DNA of 64,000 bases from Enterobacteriaceae bacterium RIT693 (GTDB taxonomy: Bacteria; Pseudomonadota; Gammaproteobacteria; Enterobacterales; Enterobacteriaceae): contig WJYK01000009.1 of assembly GCA_009668225.1 (NCBI GenBank), forward strand, positions 124,001 through 188,000, given 5' to 3'. Position 1 is the first letter of the stretch. Each line of letters starts with the position of its first letter. Of this stretch, positions 1 through 7,341 are shown in pieces. Both the position numbers and the translations under genes were made by a program. The notes beneath the pieces were generated by a model that did not search any database, was not told the DNA's origin, and saw only the letters and a program-made list of their open reading frames with translations.

Positions 1-1171
1 CCCGACGCAGTGACGCCGCCAGTTTTTCCGCAGGCTGATCCGGATAGAGCTGCAGGTTAGCCATGTTTTCGTGAGTCGGTTCAAACGGCATTTGCAGATC
101 GGGCGAAATGCGAATCGACCAGTTAAAGCCGTAAGCATCGCCGGTTTCTCGGCGGTTCTCTTTTACCTGAGGCATGGCTTTTTTCATCACGCGTGCAACT
201 TCAGCCGCGTCGTCGATGATGATTTTATAGTGACGACGCGCCTGCTCACCCAGGGTATTAACGATAAACTCATCCAGCACGCGGAAGTAGTCGGCGCTTT
301 CTTTCGGCCCGGTCAGAATCAGCGGCAGAACCTGATCGTGGTTGTGCGGATTCATCAGGATGCCGAGCAGATACAGCAACTCTTCTGCGGTGCCGACGCC
401 GCCAGGGAAGATAATGATGCCGTGGGCAATGCGAACAAATGCCTCAAGCCGTTTTTCAATATCCGGCATGATGATCAGCTCGTTGACCAGCGGATTCGGT
501 GGCTCTGCGGCGATGATCGAGGGTTCTGTCAGGCCAATAAAACGCCCCTCTTTGTAGCGCTGCTGCGCGTGTCCAACGGCGGCGCCTTTCATCGGGGCTT
601 CCATCGCACCTGGCCCACAGCCGGTACAGATGTTCAGCTCACGCAGGCCAAGCTGAGTGCCCACGCGGCGAGCATAAAGGTATTCATTTTCGTTAATGGA
701 ATGGCCGCCCCAGCAAACCACCAGGTTCGGCGCTTCACCGACGTGCAGCGCACGGGCATTTCGCAAAATAGAAAACACCATATTTGTGATATGAATGGAG
801 TTTTCTTTATTTAAGTGCTGGAAACGGCCTGCGTTAGCGATTTGGCCGTTAACAAACAGAATATCGCGTAGCACGGCAAACAGGTTAGCCTGCAGCGCGC
901 GAATGATGCGACCGTCGACAAAGGCGTCTTCAGGGGGATTAATCAGTTCGAGTTTTACGCCACGTTCACGACGTAACACATTGATGTCAAAGTTCTGATA
1001 GCGGGACAGTAGCTCTTTGCTGCTGTCAGTTTGACTGCCGGAATTAAGGACCGCCAGTGAGCAGTTACGAAACAGTTGGTAAAGGTCGCTGCTGGCGGTG
1101 CGTTTAAGCATATCGACTTCCAGCTGCGACAACATATCCATTGAGCCAAGCGGGCTAATATGTGTAATCAA
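1..1171 (-). CDS. ppnN: PpnN nucleotide 5'-monophosphate nucleosidase (3' end outside window)
   Basis: Cytosolic enzyme that splits nucleoside monophosphates into base and ribose 5-phosphate; in E. coli (YgdH) it is activated by (p)ppGpp. About 390 residues are visible and the carboxyl end lies beyond the left edge (E. coli protein 454 aa). The LOG-type nucleotide-binding motifs are present: [16 protein letters not shown] and [16 protein letters not shown]. The start is a TTG at 1171 giving [14 protein letters not shown] as in E. coli, preceded by TAAGGAG; the next in-frame ATG would remove the conserved N-terminus. It lies upstream of queF on the opposite flank of syd, as in E. coli. Seen: motifs and start; function from the family. 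Confidence 0.95.
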   Translation of the reverse strand, partial: MITHISPLGSMDMLSQLEVDMLKRTASSDLYQLFRNCSLAVLNSGSQTDSSKELLSRYQNFDINVLRRERGVKLELINPPEDAFVDGRIIRALQANLFAVLRDILFVNGQIANAGRFQHLNKENSIHITNMVFSILRNARALHVGEAPNLVVCWGGHSINENEYLYARRVGTQLGLRELNICTGCGPGAMEAPMKGAAVGHAQQRYKEGRFIGLTEPSIIAAEPPNPLVNELIIMPDIEKRLEAFVRIAHGIIIFPGGVGTAEELLYLLGILMNPHNHDQVLPLILTGPKESADYFRVLDEFIVNTLGEQARRHYKIIIDDAAEVARVMKKAMPQVKENRRETGDAYGFNWSIRISPDLQMPFEPTHENMANLQLYPDQPAEKLAASLRR

Positions 1172-1286
1172 GTGAACTCCTTACGGAACGAAAAGTGCCG
1201 TTCTCACAGATTACAATAGCCCTGGCTTGTTCACTTTAACAACCCGTAAACCGTATTCACTTTTGGTGCTGGGAGCTATTTCGCAC

Positions 1287-2129
1287 TTATTGACGAACCA
1301 GGCGGCCAAAAGCGGGATGGAAATCGGTATTGGTGCGCCAAGGGTTAATGTCCAGGCCGCCACGACGCGTATAGCGCGCATAGACGCTGAGCGTCTGCGG
1401 TTGGCAGAAGCGCTGCAGGTCATTAAAGATGCGCTCCACGCACTGCTCGTGAAACTCGTTGTGATGGCGGAAGGAAACCAGATAGCGAAGCAGCTTTTCA
1501 CGATCGATTTTCGGGCCGCGATAGCGAATTTGCACGGAACCCCAGTCCGGCTGATGGGTAATCAGGCAGTTGGACTTCAGCAGGTGGCTGACCAGCGTCT
1601 CTTCCACGATTTGATCGCCTGCGGCATGTTCCAGGTAATCAGCGTTGAATTCATAGCTGTCGATGGTGATGTTCTGTTCATCGATGCATTCGCCGCTGAA
1701 GGCCGCAATTTCCTGGCCTTCCAGTTCATGTAGGCGGAAAAGCACAACGCTGACGTCGCCTTCGGCGCAGGCGCTTAAATCACGTTTTAGGGTTTCCTGC
1801 ACGGTTTCCCAGTCGGCGAAACGCGTCTGGTTAAAGCTGTTCAGGTAAAGCTTGAAGCTTTTTGACTCCACCAAATTGACGCTGTTGGCATCCAGCTGCA
1901 CATGGCCAACGGCAACCTGAGGCAGGCCATTGTTGTTCAGCCACGAGAGCTCATATAGCGTCCAGATGTCGCCGCCGCTGAACGGCAGGCTGTCGGCATG
2001 GAGGCCAAGCGGGTCACGATTGAGGCTGCGCGGCACGGCCTGCAGCAGCGATGGCTGGTATTGATCCTGATAAGCGGTTGGCTTACCCAGCGTCAGGCCA
2101 CTCAGAGCCTGGTGATTTTCGTAGGACAT
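1287..2129 (-). CDS. queF: QueF, NADPH-dependent 7-cyano-7-deazaguanine reductase
   Basis: Reduces preQ0 to preQ1 in the cytosol, the last free-base step of queuosine synthesis before insertion into tRNA. The protein has 280 aa, like the two-domain YqcD-type QueF of enterobacteria (282 aa). The nucleophile region [18 protein letters not shown], with the thioimide-forming Cys and the following Asp, is intact, and a C-terminal [11 protein letters not shown] tail matches the family. The start ATG at 2129 lies 64 bp from the divergent syd start at 2194. It works in the same pathway as queE and queD, also in this window but in separate transcription units. Confidence 0.97.
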   Translation of the reverse strand: MSYENHQALSGLTLGKPTAYQDQYQPSLLQAVPRSLNRDPLGLHADSLPFSGGDIWTLYELSWLNNNGLPQVAVGHVQLDANSVNLVESKSFKLYLNSFNQTRFADWETVQETLKRDLSACAEGDVSVVLFRLHELEGQEIAAFSGECIDEQNITIDSYEFNADYLEHAAGDQIVEETLVSHLLKSNCLITHQPDWGSVQIRYRGPKIDREKLLRYLVSFRHHNEFHEQCVERIFNDLQRFCQPQTLSVYARYTRRGGLDINPWRTNTDFHPAFGRLVRQ

Positions 2130-2193
2130 GTTTCACCGAGATAAAGGTACAATTGGCTTTTATTGTACCCCAGCCTACGCGAGTGAGAAATTA

Positions 2194-2739
2194 ATGAACG
2201 AAGTCAGTGTTGCCCTGGAAGGGTTTACCCGCCGTTTTTGCGAATTGTGGCAGCAGGATACGGGAGGCTGGCCTGCCAGCGAAGCGCTCTATGGCATTCC
2301 ATCGCCTTGTATTGTTACCACCACGGGCGGCGATGTGCGCTGGCAGCCTCAACCTTTCTCTCCGGCGGCAGATTTGAGTGCCGTTGAACGGGCGCTGGAT
2401 ATTGCGCTTCAGCCGGGGATCCATGCGTTCTATACCACGCAATTTGCCGGCGATATGCCCGCTGTTCACGGTAGCATTTCGCTAACTTTGCTGCAGGCGT
2501 GGAGTGAAGATGATTTTCAGCGCGTACAGGAAAATCTCATTGGCCACCTGGTGACGCAAAAGCGACTGAAGCTATCACCTACACTCTTTTTAGCGACAAC
2601 GGATGATGAAATGGACGTTGTTTCGCTGTGCAACTTGACAGGGGAGGTGGTGCTTGAAAGAATCGGCACCCCGCAGCGTACCGTGCTCTCTGCTTCACTT
2701 CCTCATTTTCTGACGACCTTAACGCCTCAGGTTATTTAG
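2194..2739 (+). CDS. syd: Syd, SecY-interacting protein
   Basis: Small cytosolic protein that associates with the membrane by binding SecY and interferes with faulty or unstable SecYEG translocons. The 181 aa product equals the E. coli length. The conserved block [25 protein letters not shown] and [17 protein letters not shown] is present. A longer reading frame opens at 2128, but its first 22 residues have no family counterpart and would overlap the queF start, so ATG 2194 ([14 protein letters not shown]) was chosen, behind GAGTGAG. It is followed by the csrB gene, as in E. coli. Confidence 0.93.
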   Translation: MNEVSVALEGFTRRFCELWQQDTGGWPASEALYGIPSPCIVTTTGGDVRWQPQPFSPAADLSAVERALDIALQPGIHAFYTTQFAGDMPAVHGSISLTLLQAWSEDDFQRVQENLIGHLVTQKRLKLSPTLFLATTDDEMDVVSLCNLTGEVVLERIGTPQRTVLSASLPHFLTTLTPQVI

Positions 2740-2757
2740 CCATTTCCCCCAAAGTTT

Positions 2758-2797
2758 TGTGAGAGATCTCTTACACGCACTGTGAGAGATCGCTACA
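2758..2797 (+). promoter_or_regulatory. UvrY (GacA-type) binding box upstream of csrB
   Basis: TGTGAGAGATCTCTTACA at 2758-2775 is an 18-bp inverted repeat of the type recognised by UvrY/GacA response regulators ahead of Csr/Rsm RNAs. A second, imperfect copy (TGTGAGAGATCGCTACA) follows at 2781-2797, 23 bp downstream start to start. The first box is centred about 180 bp upstream of the predicted csrB start, a distance typical for this system. Seen: both repeats; the UvrY assignment follows from the known consensus. Confidence 0.8.
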
Positions 2798-2912
2798 TTT
2801 AGCGGCAGATGAAAGCGACTCTCATTTGTAGATGTCCATATTAAACAATGTGTTGTAATTGTTTTAGGAAAGTTCCGAATGAAAGTTTTTATGCGTTTGC
2901 CCGCTGCATGCC

Positions 2913-2941
2913 TTGTCACAAGCGGCCAAATAGAGGATTCT
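2913..2941 (+). promoter_or_regulatory. Putative csrB promoter
   Basis: TTGTCA (2913-2918) and GATTCT (2936-2941) are separated by 17 bp and would start transcription near 2948, where the CsrB sequence begins. The -10 element is a poor match, which fits an activator-dependent promoter controlled by the UvrY boxes upstream. Inference from spacing. Confidence 0.55.
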
Positions 2942-2947
2942 ATATTC

Positions 2948-3319
2948 ATCGACAGGAGGTCGACGTAATGAAGGGGATATCAGGATGATGTCGCTTCATG
3001 ACGAAAGGAACCCGCCGGGATGGCGTACAAGGAAGGCTTCATAGATGAAGCAGGGATAACTCAGGAAGAGTAATGGACACCTCCAGGATGGAGAACGAGA
3101 GCCGTAACAGGAGTACGGTGGGTCAGGAAGACTCAAGGACTTAGCGTCAGGATGATGCAGGACACCATCAGGATGAAGGTTGCAGGAAGCGCTGGCGATG
3201 GATCGTTGGTCAGGAGACCAGAGGACAAAGTTGTCACGGACGAGCAGGGAGCACGAAAAGTAGCCGGATTAGCTGCGAAACGAACCGGGAGCACTGTTTA
3301 TACAGTGCTCCCTTTTTTT
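2948..3319 (+). ncRNA. csrB: CsrB, CsrA-sequestering regulatory RNA
   Basis: About 370-nt RNA that titrates the translational regulator CsrA by presenting many GGA motifs in hairpin loops. About 25 GGA triplets occur between 2948 and 3312, most as CAGGA, AAGGA or CAGGGA, many followed by TG. It lies between syd and yqcC as in E. coli, begins near TCGACAGG and ends in an intrinsic terminator. An open frame of 93 codons overlaps its 3' half (3152-3433) but runs through the terminator and is not a gene. Its synthesis depends on BarA-UvrY; barA is 4 kb away in this window. Confidence 0.95.
3287..3319 (+). terminator. csrB intrinsic terminator
   Basis: An 11-bp perfect stem (GGGAGCACTGT / ACAGTGCTCCC, 4-nt loop) at 3287-3312 is followed by a run of seven T residues. 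Confidence 0.95.
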
Positions 3320-3389
3320 ATGCCTTTTTCCCGCGCTGACAAGAAGTGCTATCCTGTACCGCTATTTTTCACTGAATCACGAGGTTTTC

Positions 3390-3719
3390 ATGGAGCGCCA
3401 GACGCTGGTTCGCCGCCATTTACTCACCCTTGAGCAGATCCTGCGCGATCACTCCCTCTGGCAGGGCCTGCCTCCCGATTCGGCTGCATTTGAAAGCTCG
3501 CAGCCTTTTTGTATGGATACGCTGCAACCCCATGAATGGCTGCAATGGGTATTGATCCCTCGTATGCATGCTCTGCTGGACAGCCAACACCCGCTGCCTG
3601 AGGCCTTTGCCGTTGCGCCGTATTATGAAATGGCGCTGGACGCGACACATGCCGCGCGTGAACCTCTTCTTGCCGCATTAGTTGAACTGGATGCACTGTT
3701 TGACGCGGAAAAGGGCTAA
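3390..3719 (+). CDS. yqcC: YqcC family protein (DUF446)
   Basis: Protein of 109 aa, the same length as E. coli YqcC, with the conserved stretch QPFCMDTLQPHEWLQWVLIP and FAVAPYYEMAL. The family has no established role; the genes are nearly always found just ahead of truC. Its stop codon overlaps the truC start (TAATG at 3717-3721), so the two are translationally coupled. The start at 3390 is preceded by GAGG. No membrane segment or signal peptide is visible. The coupling suggests, but does not prove, a role connected with tRNA modification. Confidence 0.92.
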   Translation: MERQTLVRRHLLTLEQILRDHSLWQGLPPDSAAFESSQPFCMDTLQPHEWLQWVLIPRMHALLDSQHPLPEAFAVAPYYEMALDATHAAREPLLAALVELDALFDAEKG

Positions 3720-4498
3720 TGCTGGAGATTATTTACCAGGATGAGTGGCTGGTTGCCGTGAACAAACCTTCCGGCTGGCTTGTGCATCGCAGCTGGCTGG
3801 ACAGGCATGAAAAAGTTGTGGTGATGCAAACCGTTCGTGACCAGATTGGCCAGCATGTTTTTACCGTTCACCGTCTCGACAGGCCGACTTCCGGCGTGCT
3901 GCTAATGGGGCTATCCAGCGAAGTAGGCCGCTTGCTATCGCAGCAGTTTGAGCAGCACCAGATGCAGAAACGCTATCATGCTGTCGTGCGTGGCTGGCTG
4001 CAGGACGAAGCCGTGCTGGACTATCCGTTGGTTGAAGAGCTGGATAAAATCGCCGATAAGTTTAGCGACCAGGACAAAGGGCCTCAGCCTGCGGTAACGC
4101 ACTATCGAGGGCTGGCAACGGTAGAAATGCCGGTGGCGGTGGGACGCTATCCCTCCGCACGCTACAGCCTGGTGGAACTTGAGCCAAAAACTGGGCGCAA
4201 GCACCAGCTTCGCCGCCACCTTTCACATCTGCGTCACCCGATTATTGGGGATTCAAAGCATGGCGATCTGCGTCAAAATCGCGGTGCTGCAGAGCATTTT
4301 GGCTGCCAGCGATTGATGCTGCACGCCAGCCAGCTTTCTCTTAGCCACCCTGTCACCGGAGAACCGCTGACGCTAAGCGCGGGCCTGGATGACACCTGGA
4401 TGCAAATGCTGACAAAATTTGGCTGGCGTGGCCAGTTGCCGGATGTTGAAGATATTGAGTTTGACCCGGCGAGTCGCCAGGATAAGCCTTGTCTCTAA
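3719..4498 (+). CDS. truC: TruC, tRNA pseudouridine(65) synthase
   Basis: Isomerises uridine 65 of tRNA-Ile and tRNA-Asp to pseudouridine. The 259 aa product is full length (E. coli 260). It has the RluA-type catalytic motif [18 protein letters not shown] with the active Asp, and the later motif [18 protein letters not shown]. The start overlaps the yqcC stop by one base, and yqcA follows 17 bp downstream, so yqcC-truC-yqcA form one unit. Confidence 0.96.
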   Translation: MLEIIYQDEWLVAVNKPSGWLVHRSWLDRHEKVVVMQTVRDQIGQHVFTVHRLDRPTSGVLLMGLSSEVGRLLSQQFEQHQMQKRYHAVVRGWLQDEAVLDYPLVEELDKIADKFSDQDKGPQPAVTHYRGLATVEMPVAVGRYPSARYSLVELEPKTGRKHQLRRHLSHLRHPIIGDSKHGDLRQNRGAAEHFGCQRLMLHASQLSLSHPVTGEPLTLSAGLDDTWMQMLTKFGWRGQLPDVEDIEFDPASRQDKPCL

Positions 4499-4515
4499 TT
4501 CTTAAGGAGTTACCG

Positions 4516-4965
4516 ATGGCCGAAGTGGGCATTTTTGTAGGCACGATGTATGGCAACGCGCTGTTAGTGGCGGAAGAAGCCGAAACCATTCTTAAAAAAC
4601 ACGGCCATCAGGCGAAAGTGTTTGAAGATCCTGAACTGGCGGACTGGCAGTATTATCGCAACCATTATGCGCTGGTAGTGACCTCCACGACCGGGCAGGG
4701 CGATCTGCCAGATAGCATTATGCCTCTGTTCCAGAGCATCAAAGATCAACTCGGCTACCAGCCTGAGCTGCATTACGGGCTGATTGCCCTTGGCGACAGT
4801 AACTACGATCGTTTCTGCGGCGGCGGTAAGCAGTTTGACGCTTTGCTCCAGGAACAGAGCGCGACTCGCATTGCAGACGTGCTGACGATTGACGCTAACG
4901 ACCATCCTGAGCCTGAAGTGGTTTCCGGCCCGTGGGTTGAGCAGTGGGCAACTTTACTGAAATGA
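4516..4965 (+). CDS. yqcA: YqcA flavodoxin
   Basis: FMN-binding flavodoxin of the MioC type, 149 aa as in E. coli. The phosphate-binding loop [15 protein letters not shown] lies at the N-terminus, and [12 protein letters not shown] and [15 protein letters not shown] form the flavin-contacting loops. ATG 4516 follows TAAGGAGT; an earlier frame opening at 4489 adds nine residues without family support. It is the last gene of the yqcC-truC-yqcA unit and converges on ramA. Confidence 0.94.
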   Translation: MAEVGIFVGTMYGNALLVAEEAETILKKHGHQAKVFEDPELADWQYYRNHYALVVTSTTGQGDLPDSIMPLFQSIKDQLGYQPELHYGLIALGDSNYDRFCGGGKQFDALLQEQSATRIADVLTIDANDHPEPEVVSGPWVEQWATLLK

Positions 4966-4971
4966 GTTAAA

Positions 4972-5003
4972 CAGGGCGGGAAAAGCGAGGCTTACCCGCC
5001 CTG
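4972..5003. terminator. Hairpin between convergent yqcA and ramA
   Basis: Perfect 9-bp stem CAGGGCGGG / CCCGCCCTG with a 14-nt loop sits between the two convergent stop codons. There is no strong T run on either strand, so it may act as a weak bidirectional terminator or a 3'-end stabiliser. Confidence 0.5.
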
Positions 5004-5011
5004 AAAGCGTC

Positions 5012-5353
5012 TTAGTTTAGCGGTTGTTCGTGATCGCGGCGATAGGCGCCGGGGGAGGTATTAAACCGCTTCCCAAACGTGCGGGTAAAGGATTGCTGTG
5101 AATCAAAACCGTAGCGTACCGAGATATCGAGGATCTTATCCTCGGTATTCTTCAGATCTTCCGCCGCCAGCTGCAGCTTTCGTTCGCGAATGTAGGCGCC
5201 GAGGCTTTTTCCCGCCCAGTCAGAGAACATCCGCTGTAAGTACCACTTCGAGTAGCCGGACTGCCTTGCGACTTCTTCAATACGCAGCGGGCGCTGCATA
5301 TTGCCGTCGACCCATTCAAGCAGAGATTCCATAAAATCTTTAGGCATGGACAT
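5012..5353 (-). CDS. ramA: RamA, AraC/XylS-type multidrug-resistance activator
   Basis: Single-domain (113 aa) transcription activator of the MarA/SoxS/RamA class, which binds marbox sites and raises expression of acrAB-tolC and other stress genes. Two helix-turn-helix motifs are visible: RIEEVARQSGYSKWYLQRMF and ILDISVRYGFDSQQSFTRTF. The name RamA rests on its position behind romA and a divergent ramR as well as on similarity. Two starts are possible behind a strong AAGGAGGTGAT: ATG 5353 (4 bp from AGGAGG) and ATG 5347 (10 bp). The gene lies 42 bp after romA, so it is probably co-transcribed from the RamR-controlled promoter. Confidence 0.88.
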   Translation of the reverse strand: MSMPKDFMESLLEWVDGNMQRPLRIEEVARQSGYSKWYLQRMFSDWAGKSLGAYIRERKLQLAAEDLKNTEDKILDISVRYGFDSQQSFTRTFGKRFNTSPGAYRRDHEQPLN

Positions 5354-5395
5354 ATCACCTCCTTCTACATCTTGCTCGTTCGATTATTGAGAGTT

Positions 5396-6523
5396 CTATT
5401 CCCACCAGGAGTCGAAGGCCTGGTGTGGTTTGCTGACTTCCAGTATCTGCCCCATTTCTGGCGTTAACAGATGGTAGCTGCGGCCAGCGCTGGCCGTGGC
5501 AATGCGGCGGAAGGGTTCATCCCAGCTATGGTTTGCCAGTGCGAAGCGGCCTGCATGTCCCGGGACCATGGTTTTGGCCCCAAGCTCCTCCGTTGCCTGC
5601 GCGGCCTCTTCCGGCATCATGTGAATATATTTCCAGCCCTCGTCGTACTGGCCGTTTTCCATAATCGCGAGGTCGATATCGCTAAACTGCTCGCCAATCT
5701 GCTTAAAATGCGGGCCGTAGCCGGTGTCGCCGCTGTAGTAGACCTTCCGCTGCGGCGTGACCAGCATAAAGCTCGCCCACAACGTTTTATTGCCGGTCAA
5801 ACCGCGGCCAGAAAAGTGACGCGCTGGAAGGGCGTGGACCGTCAGCTCATTATCAATGGCTACTTTTTCCTGCCAGTCGAGCTCGTGGATAATCGCGGGC
5901 TCGAAACCCCAGGCTTCAAAATGTGCCCCCACCCCCAGTGGCGTGACGATCTGCTTAATCTTTGGTTTCAGGGCCCGTAGCGTCGGGTAGTCCAGATGAT
6001 CCCAGTGATCGTGAGAGATAATCAGGGTGTCTATTTCCGGCATGTCCTCTGCTCGCCACGGGTATTCTCCAGCAAACGCCTTATTCAGAAAGGCAAAAGG
6101 GGCGGCATAATGGCTGAACACCGGGTCTACCAGAATGCGTTTGCCGCCGAGCTGGATAAACCAGGATGAATGCCCAAGCCACACCACAAGATCGTGCTGC
6201 ATATCCAGTGTAGCCAGGTCGGTTTTGACCAGTGGCAGAGGGTGAGTCGGTTTTACCGTATCCGGGCGGGAGAAGAAGAAATCCCACAGCGCCGCTATCC
6301 GACCGCGTTTGTCGGTCATCATTGGGGTATCTTGCTGATTGTGAAACTTGCCGTCGCGGTACTGAGGTGATTGCTGGATGCGTTCGAGGCGATTTCCCTC
6401 TGGCAATTTGCCGAATTCAGTCATCGGGAACAGCGAAGCGCTAGCGGCAGTAAGGCCTAATAACATAATCACGACCATGAATTTTAGGGTTAACGAACGC
6501 TGGCCAGAATGCACGGCAGCCAT
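5396..6523 (-). CDS. romA: RomA, membrane-anchored metallo-beta-lactamase-fold protein
   Basis: Protein of 375 aa of the UlaG/RomA metallo-hydrolase class. The N-terminal hydrophobic segment LKFMVVIMLLGLTAASASLF suggests a signal anchor. The metal-binding motif ISHDHWDHLDYPT is intact, followed by LPARHFSGRGL, YSGDTGYG and PGHAGRFALA. In Klebsiella and Enterobacter romA precedes ramA and is repressed by RamR; its catalytic substrate is not known to me. ATG 6523 was chosen: the longer frame opening at 6577 would start inside the operator and upstream of the predicted transcription start region, and adds 18 unsupported residues. Confidence 0.87.
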   Translation of the reverse strand: MAAVHSGQRSLTLKFMVVIMLLGLTAASASLFPMTEFGKLPEGNRLERIQQSPQYRDGKFHNQQDTPMMTDKRGRIAALWDFFFSRPDTVKPTHPLPLVKTDLATLDMQHDLVVWLGHSSWFIQLGGKRILVDPVFSHYAAPFAFLNKAFAGEYPWRAEDMPEIDTLIISHDHWDHLDYPTLRALKPKIKQIVTPLGVGAHFEAWGFEPAIIHELDWQEKVAIDNELTVHALPARHFSGRGLTGNKTLWASFMLVTPQRKVYYSGDTGYGPHFKQIGEQFSDIDLAIMENGQYDEGWKYIHMMPEEAAQATEELGAKTMVPGHAGRFALANHSWDEPFRRIATASAGRSYHLLTPEMGQILEVSKPHQAFDSWWE

Positions 6524-6562
6524 AAGGGGTTCTCTTGATAAATATAAGGGTAATATTGCTAT

Positions 6563-6607
6563 TGAGTGAGTAAACACTCATTATAGGCAGGTAAGATCAA
6601 CCGTCAA
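6563..6607 (-). promoter_or_regulatory. romA-ramA promoter with RamR operator
   Basis: On the minus strand TTGACG (6602-6607) and TATAAT (6580-6585) are 16 bp apart, a near-consensus sigma-70 promoter starting near 6573. The inverted repeat TGAGTG-N6-CACTCA (6563-6580) begins on the last base of the -10 box and covers the start site. TGAGTG-N6-CACTCA is the known core of the RamR site in Klebsiella. Binding here would block RNA polymerase directly. Confidence 0.85.
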
Positions 6608-6699
6608 CAAAATTTACGGTATGATACAGATCATCGCTTTCCGCGATCTTGCGGTGGCTGAAACCCCTATTCATACAGATAACTGGCTTGTGAGGAACC

Positions 6700-7272
6700 G
6701 TGGCTCGTCCAAAAAGTGAAGATAAACGATTAGCATTACTCGATGCGGCTACCGACGCGATAGCGGAGCTGGGGCTGGGGGCGGCGACGTCTTTAATTGC
6801 CAGAAAGGCGGGCGTGGCCGAAGGGACGCTGTTCCGCTATTTCCCGACTAAAGACGAGTTGCTGAATGCAGTTTATCTTCATCATAAGCAAGACCTCGGC
6901 AGCGAGCTGATGAAGACTTATGACCGGCATGCACCAAGTAAAGAGCGCTCAAGGACGGTGTGGGGAAATTATATCGACTGGGGATTGGTGAAAGTGAATG
7001 CCCGCAAAGCGATGCGCCAGCTGGCCGTTTCCGGCAAGATCACGCCTGAAACGCTTGAGCAGGTTTACCAGGCCTATCCTGATCTACGAGATTTGTCGAA
7101 AGAGTGCGTCACCAACGAGGCATTGACCGGTGTTGAATCGGCTTTTGCCGATGCCATTTTCTTCGGGCTTGCCGAAACCACCATGGAATTCGCCGGGCGT
7201 GAGCCCTCGCGCAGGGAAGAGTACAAGTCTGCAGGCTTTGACGTTATGTGGCGCGGTATGACCAAAGGCTAA
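6700..7272 (+). CDS. ramR: RamR, TetR-family repressor of romA-ramA
   Basis: TetR-type repressor of 190 aa. The N-terminal helix-turn-helix TSLIARKAGVAEGTLFRYF is typical, and the opening MARPKSEDK matches RamR of Salmonella. RamR represses ramA, and ligand binding or loss-of-function mutations raise efflux. It is divergent from romA, with the operator between them. The start is GTG 6700 behind TGAGGAACC; ramR is known to use GTG elsewhere. The reading frame is intact to the stop, so the repressor looks functional here. Confidence 0.9.
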   Translation: MARPKSEDKRLALLDAATDAIAELGLGAATSLIARKAGVAEGTLFRYFPTKDELLNAVYLHHKQDLGSELMKTYDRHAPSKERSRTVWGNYIDWGLVKVNARKAMRQLAVSGKITPETLEQVYQAYPDLRDLSKECVTNEALTGVESAFADAIFFGLAETTMEFAGREPSRREEYKSAGFDVMWRGMTKG

Positions 7273-7298
7273 GCCACAGCATATTGATATAGATGAAA

Positions 7299-7325
7299 AA
7301 AGAGGGAGTAAGCTCTTCCCTCTTT
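7299..7325 (-). terminator. barA terminator, also between convergent ramR and barA
   Basis: A 9-bp stem AAAGAGGGA / TCCCTCTTT with a 9-nt loop. On the minus strand the stem is followed by further T residues (TCCCTCTTTTTT), so it serves barA best; the plus-strand tail is short. Confidence 0.75.
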
Positions 7326-7341
7326 GCCTGAAAGTCTGCGT

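Noticed and set aside
3152-3433. 93-codon reading frame in csrB region
   Set aside because: It crosses the csrB terminator, has composition dictated by GGA repeats and enters yqcC out of frame.
6524-6577. Longer romA start at 6577
   Set aside because: It would place the start codon within the RamR operator and upstream of the predicted transcription start, and adds 18 residues without support.
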